From the NCBI RefSeq assembly GCF_030540765.1, contig NZ_JAUOEL010000002.1, positions 248,001-312,000 of the forward strand: a stretch of 64,000 nucleotides of DNA. The letters run 5' to 3'. The translations under genes and the position numbers were made by a program. Origin of the DNA: Flavivirga jejuensis. Its GTDB lineage: Bacteria; Bacteroidota; Bacteroidia; Flavobacteriales; Flavobacteriaceae. The stretch's first letter is position 1; every line of letters begins with the position of its first letter. Shown here in pieces: positions 27,833 through 37,495 of the stretch. Below the pieces are notes generated by a model. That model was not told the origin of the DNA and did no database searches. It saw only the letters and a list, made by a program, of their open reading frames with translations.

Positions 27833-30800
27833 ATGAATTTTAATTTTACTAAAGAATTTTACTTTTTTAGGAAAACAACAAAAAACTTTATTATGAGAAC
27901 AATGCTGTTGTTGTTTTGCTCTACCATTTTTAGTTTAACACCCAATGATATTATTTCACAGAATGCGAATGTTAAAATTAAGGAGAACAAAACAGTTACC
28001 ATTGATGAAATCTTTGATATTATTCAGACGCAAACAGATTATAAATTTATATACCGTTCAGATCTTTTTAAGGATTTTCCTCTGGTTAATTTAAGTAAAA
28101 GTACTATTAAAGTACAAGACTTACTATCTAAAGCTGTTCCTAATGAAGATTATCATTTTGACTTACTTAAACATAAGACAATTGTAATCGAAAAAAAAGC
28201 CTCAAGAATAATACAAGAGGAAATTACTGGGAATGTTACTGATGAGAATAAGGTTCCTTTATTTAATGTAACTGTTCAAATTAAAGGGACTAGAAAGGGA
28301 GTACTAACAGATTTTGATGGTAATTACAGTATTAAAGGTCTTAAAACTACCGATGTGCTAGTTTTTTCTAGTTTGGGGTTTGAAACACAAAATATAAAGG
28401 TAGGCGACAAAAAAGTGATAAATGTTGTTTTAAAAGAGTCTGATAATGAGTTAGATGAAATAGTTGTTACAGGAAAGAAAGCAGTTAATACAGGATATCA
28501 AGTTGTTTCAAAGGCAAAATCTGTTGGTTCTTTTGAATCTGTAGGAGCCGAAGTAATAGAAACCAAATTTCAAACAAATATTTTAGAAAGAATAGAAGGG
28601 ACTCTAAGCGGGTTATCTTTATATCGGGGTACTCCCGTAATTAGAGGGGTTTCCACAATCTTAGGAGAATCCTATCCTTTAATTATTTTAGATGGTGTGG
28701 TTTATAATGGTGATTTAGAGTCTATTAATCCTAACGATATAGAGAGTGTTTCGGTTTTAAAAGATGCTACAGCGGCTTCGATTTACGGTGTTAGAGCTGC
28801 AAATGGAGTTATTGTGGTAACTACTAAAGGAGGTGTTGTTGGTAAGCCAACTTTTAGCTATACATCATCATATCAAATAGAACCAAAGCCAAGTAGATCA
28901 TATCAAAACTTAATGTCATCTTCCGAATTTGTAGATTATCAGATAGATATTTTTAATGTGACAGGTTCATCTGCGAGAAAAGATAAAAAGTTAGCTATGG
29001 ATGAAGTCAATACTTTATTGTATGATCATCGTGATGGTTTAATTTCAGATGAGTATTTAAATTCTGAGTTAAATAGACTTAGGGGGTTAGATGGATATAG
29101 TCAAGTTGAGGATGAGTTAATAAGTTCAAAATATACACAACAACATAGCCTTGCATTAAGAGGGGGGACTAAAACCCATCAATATTCATTATCTTTAAAT
29201 TATTCAAGTAGAGGTTCTTTTGAAGTAGATAGAGCTACTGAAACCATAGGGCTTAACGCAAAAAACTATTTTAAATTAAATGATTGGCTTAAATTTGATA
29301 CGTCTCTTATAACTAGTTATGGTTTTTCAGATAATTATACAGGTATTTCAGGTGTTTCCTTATTAGGAGCTACAAGACTTCCTTATGAAGTGCTTAGAGA
29401 TGAAGATGGAAATCCAGCGGAGTGGAATCACATTAAGAGTGATTGGGAGATTCAAAGACTTATTGGGTCAGGTTTATTAGATCAATCATATTATCCGTTG
29501 AACGAGTTAAATGAGGTACAGACAACAAGTAAAAGTCCTTCTGTTAATATAAATGTTGGAACAGAAATTAAGCTTTCAGAATCATTGAGTGTACAATTAA
29601 GAGGTCAATTACAGTATGGTAGAAGCCATAGTCAAATTTATACTTCAGGAGATAGTTATTCTGTTCGTAATATGATAAACAATGCTGCTCAAATAGTAGA
29701 TGTAATTATTAATGATGTAATTACTGATCCTGTTTTAGTGGATCCAATTACTGGTGTCAAAACTGGAGGTGAAATTATTAATAACATTCCTTACGGAGGT
29801 CAAATTACAGAAACATTTAATGATAGAAATTCATATACGTTACGAGCGCAACTTAACTACTCTAAAGTATTTAATGATAAACATGATTTAAGGGTGCTTG
29901 TAGGGGGAGAAAGGAATAAAGCCATTACAGAAACATATGGATTTAAACGTTATGGTTTCGATCCTGATAATTTAACTTTTACCGCTGTAAATGAGTATAC
30001 ATTATCTCAACAGATTTTAGGAACAGAATCTACTTTAGGAGTTTTTACTTTGGGAGGGCAAACAGTTAACCAAATTACGGATAATAGATATATATCTGCT
30101 TATGGGAATATTTCGTACATGTTTGATGATAAATTAGGACTTAATGCAAGTGCAAGAATAGATGAATCTAATCTATTTGGTAAAAACCCTAAATATACAT
30201 TTCGTCCGCTTTGGTCTTTTGGAGCAAACTATATCATAGACACACAGCCTGTGTCATGGCTAGATAGATTAAAACTTAGAGCCACCTATGGGATAAGTGG
30301 TAATGTTTATGATAATGGCGGGCCAGAGGCTATAGCATCACTTCTTACTACACCTAATGCTGCTGGAGAAACACAGGCTTATATATATTCTCCGCCAAAT
30401 GAAGAGTTGAGATGGGAACAAACTTTTATAACAAATATAGCCTTAGATTTTGAGTTGTTTTCTAAGAAAATAACAGGTACTCTTGAATATTATAACAGGA
30501 ATACCAAAGACGCCATTGCAAAGTTAGACACAGATCCTATTTTAGGCTGGTCTCAGGTTGCTAAAAATTATGCCTCATTAAATAATAGAGGTGTTGAACT
30601 TCAAATTAATGCACCATTTATAAGTACACAAGATTTTAGGTGGAGCGGTAATTTAATACTTAATTATAATAGAAATATAGTTACAGAGTTTATTCCAGAA
30701 TATTCTACATTTTATGCGTATGATTATCTTTACGAAAATTATTTAGTAGAAGGACAAGCATTAAATGCAATTTATACGCTTCGTTATGCTGGCTTAGACG

Positions 30801-31432
30801 AGAAAGGAGCTCCATTAGCTTATAAAGCAGATGGTACTATTGTAGATTCTTATCTTGATTTAGAATTGGAAGATTTGAAAGTTGAAGGAACTAATGATCC
30901 TCCATATCATGCCTCTTTCACCAATAATATAAGCTATAAACAATTTAATCTTTCATTGCTTTTTATTTATTACGGAGGACATGTTCAGAGAGATGTAGCC
31001 GCAGGACAAACGCAAACATATACATATCCCTACTCATTAACACGTAATTTAGATAGGGTACATTTAAATTATTGGAAAGAGCCAGGTGATGAGGCTGATA
31101 TATATACGGCACCAGCAATTAACTGGAATAATAGTGTTTCAAATCCTGACTTTGTTCCAAGTTCTCAAAGAAATATATGGACCTATGCAGATATACATGT
31201 TCAAAAGGCAGATTACGTTAAGCTAAGAAATATATCTTTAGCGTATAATACACCTAAAGCGATCTTAGAAAAAATTAATTTTTCTAGCTTAAGATTTACT
31301 TTTGATATTCGTAATCCTTTTCTCTGGACAAATAACAGAAATAATCTAGATCCTGAGGTTTGGACGGGCGATGGTGGTAGAGGAACTGCTATTATGCCAA
31401 CATATACTTTTGCAATTAATTTAAGATTTTAA
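27833..31432 (+). CDS. SusC/RagA-family TonB-linked transporter with STN domain, module B
   Basis: About 1199 residues from the ATG at 27833 (an ATG five codons earlier is also in frame; the chosen one aligns with the module A start MKINFTKEF). Order of parts: signal region to about 45; STN domain (IDEIFDIIQTQTDYKFIYRSDLF); carboxypeptidase-D-like domain (ITGNVTDENKVPLFNVTVQIKG); plug with ATAASIYGVRAANGVIVVTTKGG; barrel. It imports its ligand with SusD and probably signals through FecR. The N-terminal third is nearly identical to module C, whereas barrel segments differ in patches, including 30-residue stretches around 625-660, which points to altered ligand specificity. Confidence 0.93.
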   Translation: MNFNFTKEFYFFRKTTKNFIMRTMLLLFCSTIFSLTPNDIISQNANVKIKENKTVTIDEIFDIIQTQTDYKFIYRSDLFKDFPLVNLSKSTIKVQDLLSKAVPNEDYHFDLLKHKTIVIEKKASRIIQEEITGNVTDENKVPLFNVTVQIKGTRKGVLTDFDGNYSIKGLKTTDVLVFSSLGFETQNIKVGDKKVINVVLKESDNELDEIVVTGKKAVNTGYQVVSKAKSVGSFESVGAEVIETKFQTNILERIEGTLSGLSLYRGTPVIRGVSTILGESYPLIILDGVVYNGDLESINPNDIESVSVLKDATAASIYGVRAANGVIVVTTKGGVVGKPTFSYTSSYQIEPKPSRSYQNLMSSSEFVDYQIDIFNVTGSSARKDKKLAMDEVNTLLYDHRDGLISDEYLNSELNRLRGLDGYSQVEDELISSKYTQQHSLALRGGTKTHQYSLSLNYSSRGSFEVDRATETIGLNAKNYFKLNDWLKFDTSLITSYGFSDNYTGISGVSLLGATRLPYEVLRDEDGNPAEWNHIKSDWEIQRLIGSGLLDQSYYPLNELNEVQTTSKSPSVNINVGTEIKLSESLSVQLRGQLQYGRSHSQIYTSGDSYSVRNMINNAAQIVDVIINDVITDPVLVDPITGVKTGGEIINNIPYGGQITETFNDRNSYTLRAQLNYSKVFNDKHDLRVLVGGERNKAITETYGFKRYGFDPDNLTFTAVNEYTLSQQILGTESTLGVFTLGGQTVNQITDNRYISAYGNISYMFDDKLGLNASARIDESNLFGKNPKYTFRPLWSFGANYIIDTQPVSWLDRLKLRATYGISGNVYDNGGPEAIASLLTTPNAAGETQAYIYSPPNEELRWEQTFITNIALDFELFSKKITGTLEYYNRNTKDAIAKLDTDPILGWSQVAKNYASLNNRGVELQINAPFISTQDFRWSGNLILNYNRNIVTEFIPEYSTFYAYDYLYENYLVEGQALNAIYTLRYAGLDEKGAPLAYKADGTIVDSYLDLELEDLKVEGTNDPPYHASFTNNISYKQFNLSLLFIYYGGHVQRDVAAGQTQTYTYPYSLTRNLDRVHLNYWKEPGDEADIYTAPAINWNNSVSNPDFVPSSQRNIWTYADIHVQKADYVKLRNISLAYNTPKAILEKINFSSLRFTFDIRNPFLWTNNRNNLDPEVWTGDGGRGTAIMPTYTFAINLRF

Positions 31433-31437
31433 AAATT

Positions 31438-32889
31438 ATGAAACATATTTATAAAAGAGTATTAGCGTTACTAATTATTTTTAATTTTTGTTCTTGTAGT
31501 GACTTTCTTGAAGTAATACCAAAAGGACAATTTATACCTTCAGAATATGAAGATTATGAATATTTATTGAATTATGAAAATCTTATATCTCAGACTCAAT
31601 TGGGTTATGTCAATCTTTTTACGGATGATTTAGAAAAATCTTTAGATCCAGATATGCCAGATGTACTCGGTTTTACTGCAGTGCCTGATTTTGCTGTAAA
31701 TTATTATTATTTTAACTCTGGACCTACTCATGAAGCTGATGTAAATGATCCTTTTTTTACATCAATGTATTCGCAAATTTACACGTTTGATTTTGTAGCA
31801 AATAATGTAATGGAGTCTACAGGTGGATCTGAAGAAGAAAAATCAGCTATTAGAGCAGAAGCTTTATTTGGTAGAGCATACAATTTTTTCAAATTAATAA
31901 ATCTTTATGCAAAAGCCTACGATCCTGATACAGCTAGCACAGATTATGGTGTACCCCTAATTTTAGATGATAATATTTATGCAACCTATGGTAGAAATTC
32001 TGTAGAAGAAGTTTATAATCAAATAATTGATGATTTGTTAGAAGCTATTCCTTCTCTTCCCGTAACTGCCTCAAGTAATTTCCACCCAACAAAAGCTTCT
32101 GGTTATTTATTGTTATCTAAAGTTTATTTATTTATGGGGGGATTTGAAAATGCACTTACTTATGCAAATTTAGCTTTAGATAATAAAGGAGATTTTGAAT
32201 TACAAGATTTGAAAATTTACATAGCTTTTGATGGAGGAGACTGGGGAGAAAGGATTTTTAATACTATAACATTTGGAGCAATGGAAAATATGGAAGACGT
32301 TGCAGAAAATATGTATATTAAAAATTCGTCAACTAATTTTAATGGAAGTGCTTTAGCTTCAGAAGAATTAGTAGATATATTTGAAAAAGATTTACCAAGT
32401 GGTTCAATTGATAAACGTAGAGATTTGTATTTTGAAACGGATAAAGCCTCTTTTGTTAATTTTATTTATTTTCCTGGTAGAACAATTTATGGAGCCTATG
32501 TAAATAGAAATGCAGGAATGTTGTTACCAGATTTATATCTTATTTTAGCAGAAGCAGAAGCTAGAGTTGGTAGTAAAGATAAAGCCATGGAGCATATAAA
32601 CTACCTTAGAGATTATAGAATTACCAACAATGTGCCATTAACAGCGGCAACAGATGAAGAAGCTTTATTAATGGTGTTTGAAGAAAGAAGAAGAGAGCTT
32701 TGTTTTCTTTCTGATTATAGGTTTGTGGACCTAAAAAGGCTTAATAAAGAACCTGAATTTGCTAAAACAGTCACTCATACTGTACTAGGTGTAGATTACA
32801 CATTACCTCCAAATGATCCAAGGTATATTTTACCAATTTCTAATGATGTAATACAATTTAATCCAGACCTTCCTTTATACGATAGATAA
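31438..32889 (+). CDS. SusD/RagB-family outer membrane lipoprotein, module B
   Basis: 483 residues with a lipoprotein signal (FNFCSCSDFLEV; the lipobox Cys is in the FCSC region, about residue 18-20). The SusD fold signatures RAEALFGRAYNFFKLINLYAKAYDPDTASTDYGVP, LLPDLYLILAEAEARVGSKDKAMEHINYLRDYR and FEERRRELCFLSDYRFVDLKRLN are present. It begins 5 bases after SusC and partners it as a ligand-capturing lid. It differs from the module C copy mainly in the middle (about 255-340) and N-terminal loops. Confidence 0.92.
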   Translation: MKHIYKRVLALLIIFNFCSCSDFLEVIPKGQFIPSEYEDYEYLLNYENLISQTQLGYVNLFTDDLEKSLDPDMPDVLGFTAVPDFAVNYYYFNSGPTHEADVNDPFFTSMYSQIYTFDFVANNVMESTGGSEEEKSAIRAEALFGRAYNFFKLINLYAKAYDPDTASTDYGVPLILDDNIYATYGRNSVEEVYNQIIDDLLEAIPSLPVTASSNFHPTKASGYLLLSKVYLFMGGFENALTYANLALDNKGDFELQDLKIYIAFDGGDWGERIFNTITFGAMENMEDVAENMYIKNSSTNFNGSALASEELVDIFEKDLPSGSIDKRRDLYFETDKASFVNFIYFPGRTIYGAYVNRNAGMLLPDLYLILAEAEARVGSKDKAMEHINYLRDYRITNNVPLTAATDEEALLMVFEERRRELCFLSDYRFVDLKRLNKEPEFAKTVTHTVLGVDYTLPPNDPRYILPISNDVIQFNPDLPLYDR

Positions 32890-32898
32890 ACAAAACAT

Positions 32899-34026
32899 AT
32901 GAAAAATATATTTATAATTTTAGTAACAGCATTATTATTTTCATCATTTCAAAAGCCCCAATACGTAATTAATGGTGTTTTTAAAGGCGGTGAAGGAAAA
33001 GAAATAGTATTAGAAGAACTTTCTAATTTAAGAGTTGTAAAACGTTTAGGTTCCGCTCATGTAGATGCGAATGGTAAATTTACTTTTATAGGAGACGCTT
33101 TTAACGAAATTAAAGAAGCCAGATTATCAATTGTAGGTACAAAGTTTAAAGAAGATTTTATTATTGAAGATGCGGTTGTTATTGATGTTAATATTCTAGC
33201 AAAAGTTGTTACAGAAAAATACACAAAATATCTTTTTGATTTAGAACGTGGAAAAGAAGATGCAGTCTATGCGAAGCTTAAAGCCAATTATAAAGATAGA
33301 AGAACTGTGTGGGGAGGTAAAAGTAATAGAGTAGTTGTAGCAAATAGAGAAGGAAAACTAAGTGATGAAGAGTTAGCAAAAACGCGGGCAAAATTTGATG
33401 CTGATTTTATTGATGAAACGCTCAATATTTTAGCTAATTATTCGGATAGTTATGGAGCTTATTTTTATATAAAAAACTATATGTTACGATTTGATCCGCT
33501 ACCTGTAGTTGAAAAGGCATTTAACAACCTATCTGAGCGTATTAAGAATTCAAAAGAAGCAAAGGTTTTTAAATACGAGGTCGAAGAAATAAAAAGATCA
33601 TTTGTAGGCGGTATCCCTAATGATTTTTCCATTCCTTCATTAGATGGAGGAGAAACTAGTTTGTATCAATATAGAGGTAAAGTATTGTTGATAGATTGTT
33701 GGGCAACTTGGTGCGGACCTTGTATTAAGGAAATGCCACATATAGGAGAAATATACAATGAATTTCATCCTAAAGGTTTAGAAGTTTTAGGAATATCTTA
33801 TGATAGAAAGGAAACTAAATGGCATAATTTTTTAAAGAAAAATGAGTATGTTGTTTGGGATCAGGCTTCATCATTAAAAGAATGGAATTGTCCTTCAGCA
33901 AAAGTATTCGCAGTAAATACAATACCAGAAACTATTTTAATAGATAAAAATGGGGTAATTGTTGCTAGAGGCCTTAAAGGCAATAAACTTAAAGCAAAAA
34001 TTAAAGAAATACTTGCAGTAGAGTAA
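32899..34026 (+). CDS. TlpA-like thioredoxin protein, module B (lipobox cysteine missing)
   Basis: 375 residues: an N-terminal hydrophobic signal, a DUF4369-like domain and a C-terminal thioredoxin domain with WCGPC and the cis-Pro motif NTIPET. Where the A and C copies have the lipobox LLFSC, this one reads LLFSS, so it is probably not lipidated and may be soluble in the periplasm. It begins only 9 bases after SusD, lacking the 216-225-base hairpin spacer found in A and C. The last ~140 residues differ from module C at only about five positions, although the N-terminal part is strongly diverged, which suggests gene conversion. Confidence 0.85.
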   Translation: MKNIFIILVTALLFSSFQKPQYVINGVFKGGEGKEIVLEELSNLRVVKRLGSAHVDANGKFTFIGDAFNEIKEARLSIVGTKFKEDFIIEDAVVIDVNILAKVVTEKYTKYLFDLERGKEDAVYAKLKANYKDRRTVWGGKSNRVVVANREGKLSDEELAKTRAKFDADFIDETLNILANYSDSYGAYFYIKNYMLRFDPLPVVEKAFNNLSERIKNSKEAKVFKYEVEEIKRSFVGGIPNDFSIPSLDGGETSLYQYRGKVLLIDCWATWCGPCIKEMPHIGEIYNEFHPKGLEVLGISYDRKETKWHNFLKKNEYVVWDQASSLKEWNCPSAKVFAVNTIPETILIDKNGVIVARGLKGNKLKAKIKEILAVE

Positions 34027-34114
34027 TATAAACTCATAAGAGTTTGATATAAATATAAAGGAACATACAAAACAGTAAAGAAAGGTGAAATCTCACCAAG
34101 TGTGTGAAGTTGAT

Positions 34115-34144
34115 AAATATCGAGGGTTATAACCCTCGATATTT
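34115..34144 (+). terminator. Terminator of module B
   Basis: A perfect 14-bp stem (aaatatcgagggtt / aaccctcgatattt) with a two-base loop is followed by eight T. It is the near twin of the module A terminator. Confidence 0.9.
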
Positions 34145-34145
34145 T

Positions 34146-34450
34146 TTTTGATTAAATTTATAAAGTTGAATAAAAAGCTTAATAAAATTATTTTCCATAT
34201 TGTTGAGATGCTATTTGCTCAATCACTTTTAAGCCTTACATCGTTTAAAACCATTAATTTTTGTGTCTATTTTTACTTATTTCGCACGTATTTAATTTTA
34301 GTACATAAAGCTATATTCTACGTAAGAAAATATTATAGGAAATAAATCCTTATGTTTATTGTAGAATGAAGCCCTAGTTATTGATGTCAACCTCCTATAA
34401 GGTTAATAAAGAGCTATAACTAAAATATAAATACGGACGAGGTAAATAGC
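34146..34450. other. Gene-free interval between module B and the IS4 element
   Basis: The first ~165 bases resemble the sequence beyond the module A terminator (minus strand, 14320-14559). The last ~60 bases (around 34410-34460) resemble the sequence next to the T9SS terminator of module B (23680-23730). An open frame here (34148-34345) is not convincing as a gene. Confidence 0.55.
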
Positions 34451-34462
34451 AAAAAAAGCTGT

Positions 34463-34472
34463 CTGAAAAGAT
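34463..34472. repeat. Target-site duplication, left copy
   Basis: tctgaaaaga is repeated at 35877-35886 immediately outside the other end of the IS4 element; ten bases is within the usual size for this family. Confidence 0.9.
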
Positions 34473-35876
34473 AGTAGTGGTCGGAAGAAATTCTGACCAC
34501 TTTTTTTATGTTTCTTTTTTAAAAATCATATTGGGGTCACCTCCAGTATGAGTTATAATTATTGCAATTGCAAGGTTTCTAATTTCCATTTTCATTCTTC
34601 TTTTAGCTGTTTTATATCCTAGATTATTGGCCTTTTTATATAGTAAAATTAGCATCGCAGTAATTAAGGACATGTAAATCATTACTTGTATACCGTTTTT
34701 ATTTAATGATAAAAAATGTTTTAGGTTAAGTTCTTGCTTTATAAATCTAAAAAAGACTTCTATATCCCAACGTTTTCTATAATAATCTGTAATTTCTTTA
34801 GCAGACAAGTCCATAGCGTTAGTTATTATCCAAAATTCTTTTTCAGGCGTACTTTTACTTCTAGCTATGACAAGCCTCAATGGGTTTTCGACTTTTTCTT
34901 CTCTATAATGCGTATTTCCTTTGCTATTTTTTATAGGGACACCAGTATAGAACTTTACTATAGCGTCCTTTATCAATACAAGCTCCCCTAAGTCTTTTTG
35001 TTGATGTTCTTCTATAAGAGATTGTACCTGTTGATATTTTCTATTTTCCCTTGCTCTAACAATAAAAGAGATCTTTTGGTCATCAAATTTTTTCATGGTT
35101 CTGGAGGATTGTAACCCGCGATCTATCACATAAATATTATTATGGTCTTTTTGCTTTTTTACATGGTTAAGAATTGTTTTTGGTAATGCATTCTCCTCGG
35201 AAGTATAGGTTTGTGAATCAAATACTTCTATGCCACTAGGAAGTAGACCATCAAACAACATCGTATATTTAATAAATTTTTTACCATTATTTTGATCGAT
35301 TCCTGCTTTTAGTTTTCCTGCTAGTTCAGAAACAATAGTACTATCTACACGTATCAGGTTATATTTAGTTTGCTCAATGGTACTATGTTGATTTGAAAAT
35401 TGTTCATATATACAATCAAAAATCTCTTTAAAATAACCGACATCAATTTTAGAGAGTCTTTCAGAGATAGAACTCCTTCTAACGGTTTCTGAATTATCTA
35501 AGTTAAATAATGTTTTAAAAATAGGATCATTAAAGGTATCTTCTAAACTACGCTGGCTTAGTTTTTCATTTTCTAAAATACCATAAAGTAGCAGGTAAAA
35601 CATTTTTTTGCCATGAAGAACCTTAGCATAATAATCTACTTTTGTGTTGGTGGATAATTGCGAAAGAAGTGACTCGGGAATGATGTGTAGCAATTCGTTT
35701 ACAGAAATTTTATGATCTTTAAATACTGACATAAAGGATTGATTATTAGTATGTTAAGATACGAAAAACACATGTAAAAACCTAGATAAAACACTAAAAA
35801 TCAGTCAGTTGAAGCTAATAAATTTAGAAATGTAAAAACAAAAAAGTCGGAAGAAAAAATCTTCCGACCACTACTA
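34473..35876 (-). mobile_element. IS4-family insertion sequence, 1404 bp
   Basis: The ends are 16-bp perfect terminal inverted repeats, tagtagtggtcggaag (34473-34488) and its reverse complement (35861-35876), each with an adjacent hairpin. The element is flanked by a 10-bp target duplication, tctgaaaaga (34463-34472 and 35877-35886). It carries one transposase gene on the minus strand. Removing the element and one duplicate restores a perfect hairpin, gctgtc-tgaaaa-gacagc, with A and T runs on either side: the terminator of the T9SS gene of module C. Confidence 0.93.
34506..35732 (-). CDS. IS4-family DDE transposase
   Basis: 408 residues. The DDE triad is D130 (RVDSTIV), D204 (VIDRGLQSS) and E325. 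The IS4 signature Y-(2)-R-(3)-E-(6)-K fits exactly in YRKRWDIEVFFRFIKQ (Y318, R321, E325, K332). An N-terminal DUF4372-like region precedes it. The reading frame is intact and the element has matching ends, so it may be mobile. The stop lies 33 bases from the left end and the start about 144 bases from the right end. Confidence 0.94.
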   Translation of the reverse strand: MSVFKDHKISVNELLHIIPESLLSQLSTNTKVDYYAKVLHGKKMFYLLLYGILENEKLSQRSLEDTFNDPIFKTLFNLDNSETVRRSSISERLSKIDVGYFKEIFDCIYEQFSNQHSTIEQTKYNLIRVDSTIVSELAGKLKAGIDQNNGKKFIKYTMLFDGLLPSGIEVFDSQTYTSEENALPKTILNHVKKQKDHNNIYVIDRGLQSSRTMKKFDDQKISFIVRARENRKYQQVQSLIEEHQQKDLGELVLIKDAIVKFYTGVPIKNSKGNTHYREEKVENPLRLVIARSKSTPEKEFWIITNAMDLSAKEITDYYRKRWDIEVFFRFIKQELNLKHFLSLNKNGIQVMIYMSLITAMLILLYKKANNLGYKTAKRRMKMEIRNLAIAIIITHTGGDPNMIFKKET

Positions 35877-35886
35877 TCTGAAAAGA
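35877..35886. repeat. Target-site duplication, right copy
   Basis: Second copy of tctgaaaaga. Together with the left copy it splits the terminator hairpin of the gene ending at 35921; the stem half gacagc and its T run lie to the right. Confidence 0.9.
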
Positions 35887-35920
35887 CAGCTTTTTTTGCT
35901 TTTAATCTATAAAAAAGGGA

Positions 35921-37435
35921 TTAGTTTTTAACTACTATTTTTTTAGAAATTGAGTTAAAACCGTTATCTAATTTTAATAGATACAACCCTGAAGTTAAAT
36001 TATGATTAATCACTTCATTTTCAATCGTACCTTTAAGTACTTTTTTACCTGTTACATTGTAAATAGTATAGTTAATTTCTCCTTCTAAAGTAGATTGAAC
36101 ATTGAAGTAATTAGTTGAAGGGTTTGGATAAATTGAAAGTGAACTATCTAATTCAAATTCAGAAGCGCTTAATATTGATGACGGATCAACACTAAATAAT
36201 TCTCTTCCTATACTAAAAAAATCAATTTTAAAATCAGCTTCAAAATAAAGTTTATTGTTTAAAACAACAATATCATCAACATTGTCAATTAAACCAGATT
36301 CTACTGTCTCAATTGTTACTCCATCTGTTTTAAATAAGTTGTGTAAGTCAGAACTAGATCTTCCAGCGTAATATAAGTACCCATCACCAGGAGCAGCAAA
36401 ATGCATGGGGTTATGATCACGTTCTATATTATATGGACCAGTAATATCTGTTAGAGAGTCCGCATCTGGGTCATATACATAAAGTTGATCAAAGACAGTG
36501 GTATCATTTTCAGGTTCAAGATCACCTTCAAAAAATAGTTTATCTTCCCAAACATATAAATCTCTAACGTCACCAATTGCAGCAGTTGTTGATACTTGCA
36601 TTGTTCCGTCTGTGGTTCCATCAGTAATCCATAATTTACCATCAAACGAAAAGTAAACAGCGTCTCCTAGTTTTGTTAAATAAGACATAGATAAATACTC
36701 TAATTCACCATCTACAACCGTACCATCATCACCAAAATTTTTAATCAAGGTATAAGTTTGATCAGTAATATTGTATAAATATAATTCTGGTCCAAGAGGA
36801 GTTTCTCCTGCTATAGTATATTCCGTATTGAATAAAATAGAATTATCATCAAGAGCAATATAACCAGCATTATAACCAACGTTTACTGAACCTTCCCCGC
36901 TATCTGGTAGTTCTTTAAAGGTTTCACCATTAAACTCATAATAAGTACCAGTAAGATCAGTAAAATCAGCATTCCAAACATAAGATCTCATATAAGCTTT
37001 ATCGCCAACAATAGTAGGTATTCCTGCTTGAAAATTATTATTAAATGAATTTGTTCCATCTTCTGTACCATCGGTAGTGTACATATTGTAACTAGCTGTT
37101 CCTGCATCGTATGCTTGAAAATATAATGCATTATTTAATATAAAAAAATTGCCTGGGTTAGAATCAGCATCAGTTCCATCAAGATCTTTTACTAACTTTG
37201 TTTCAGTTTCAGTACCATCAGAAACCCATAGTTCGTTACCAACATCTGTTTCACCAGTATTAGATCCAGATGAATCATCTGCAGCAAAATAAAGTTTTCC
37301 ATTAAATGCAAATAAACTTGTTGGAGAAGAAGGTTTAGTACCAGGATTAATGTCTTTTACAAGTGTGATATGTGTGGTTTGTGAGTTTGCTATACCTGAA
37401 AGTAATAGTATAGCATAAAAGTAAATTTGTTTCAT
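35921..37435 (-). CDS. Secreted ELWVSDGT-repeat protein with T9SS sorting domain, module C
   Basis: A 504-residue paralogue of the protein at 23782-25248: the same signal peptide (FYAILLLSGIANSQ), ELWVSDGTETETKLVKDLDGT-type repeats (DGT also around 235-260), and a C-terminal sorting domain (LSIYPNPSTNYFNVQSTLEGEINYTIYNVTGKKVLKGT). The ends are near identical between copies but the middle is well diverged, including many surface-type substitutions. Its terminator is interrupted by the IS4 element, so transcripts may read into the element's end, which itself has hairpins. Confidence 0.85.
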   Translation of the reverse strand: MKQIYFYAILLLSGIANSQTTHITLVKDINPGTKPSSPTSLFAFNGKLYFAADDSSGSNTGETDVGNELWVSDGTETETKLVKDLDGTDADSNPGNFFILNNALYFQAYDAGTASYNMYTTDGTEDGTNSFNNNFQAGIPTIVGDKAYMRSYVWNADFTDLTGTYYEFNGETFKELPDSGEGSVNVGYNAGYIALDDNSILFNTEYTIAGETPLGPELYLYNITDQTYTLIKNFGDDGTVVDGELEYLSMSYLTKLGDAVYFSFDGKLWITDGTTDGTMQVSTTAAIGDVRDLYVWEDKLFFEGDLEPENDTTVFDQLYVYDPDADSLTDITGPYNIERDHNPMHFAAPGDGYLYYAGRSSSDLHNLFKTDGVTIETVESGLIDNVDDIVVLNNKLYFEADFKIDFFSIGRELFSVDPSSILSASEFELDSSLSIYPNPSTNYFNVQSTLEGEINYTIYNVTGKKVLKGTIENEVINHNLTSGLYLLKLDNGFNSISKKIVVKN

Positions 37436-37469
37436 TCTTTATTAGTTTTTAAAGTTATATTATTAATAA

Positions 37470-37495
37470 TACGTTAAGTTATTGTTTTACCCTTA
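37470..37495 (-). promoter_or_regulatory. ECF-type promoter of the module C T9SS gene
   Basis: On the minus strand ctaagggtaaaacaataac...cgtatt; GGG (37490-37492) and CGT (37471-37473) are 16 bases apart, as at the other three strong sites. Confidence 0.65.

Larger units (their letters stand above)
23727..34026. repeat. Segmental duplication, copy B (module B)
   Basis: Gene order is T9SS protein, ECF sigma (both minus), FecR, SusC, SusD, TlpA (all plus), repeated in the same order and orientation at 35887-46402. The sigma and FecR genes and the intervening noncoding DNA are near identical between copies, while SusC, SusD and the T9SS protein have diverged in patches. Confidence 0.85.

Noticed and set aside
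34148-34345. Open frame of 65 codons, with a similar frame at 14256-14462 on the minus strand (shared NFCVYF-LFRTYLILVH)
   Set aside because: The resemblance follows DNA-level duplication of the region after the terminators. The two frames differ in length and ends, have no signal or domain, and lie directly behind terminators.
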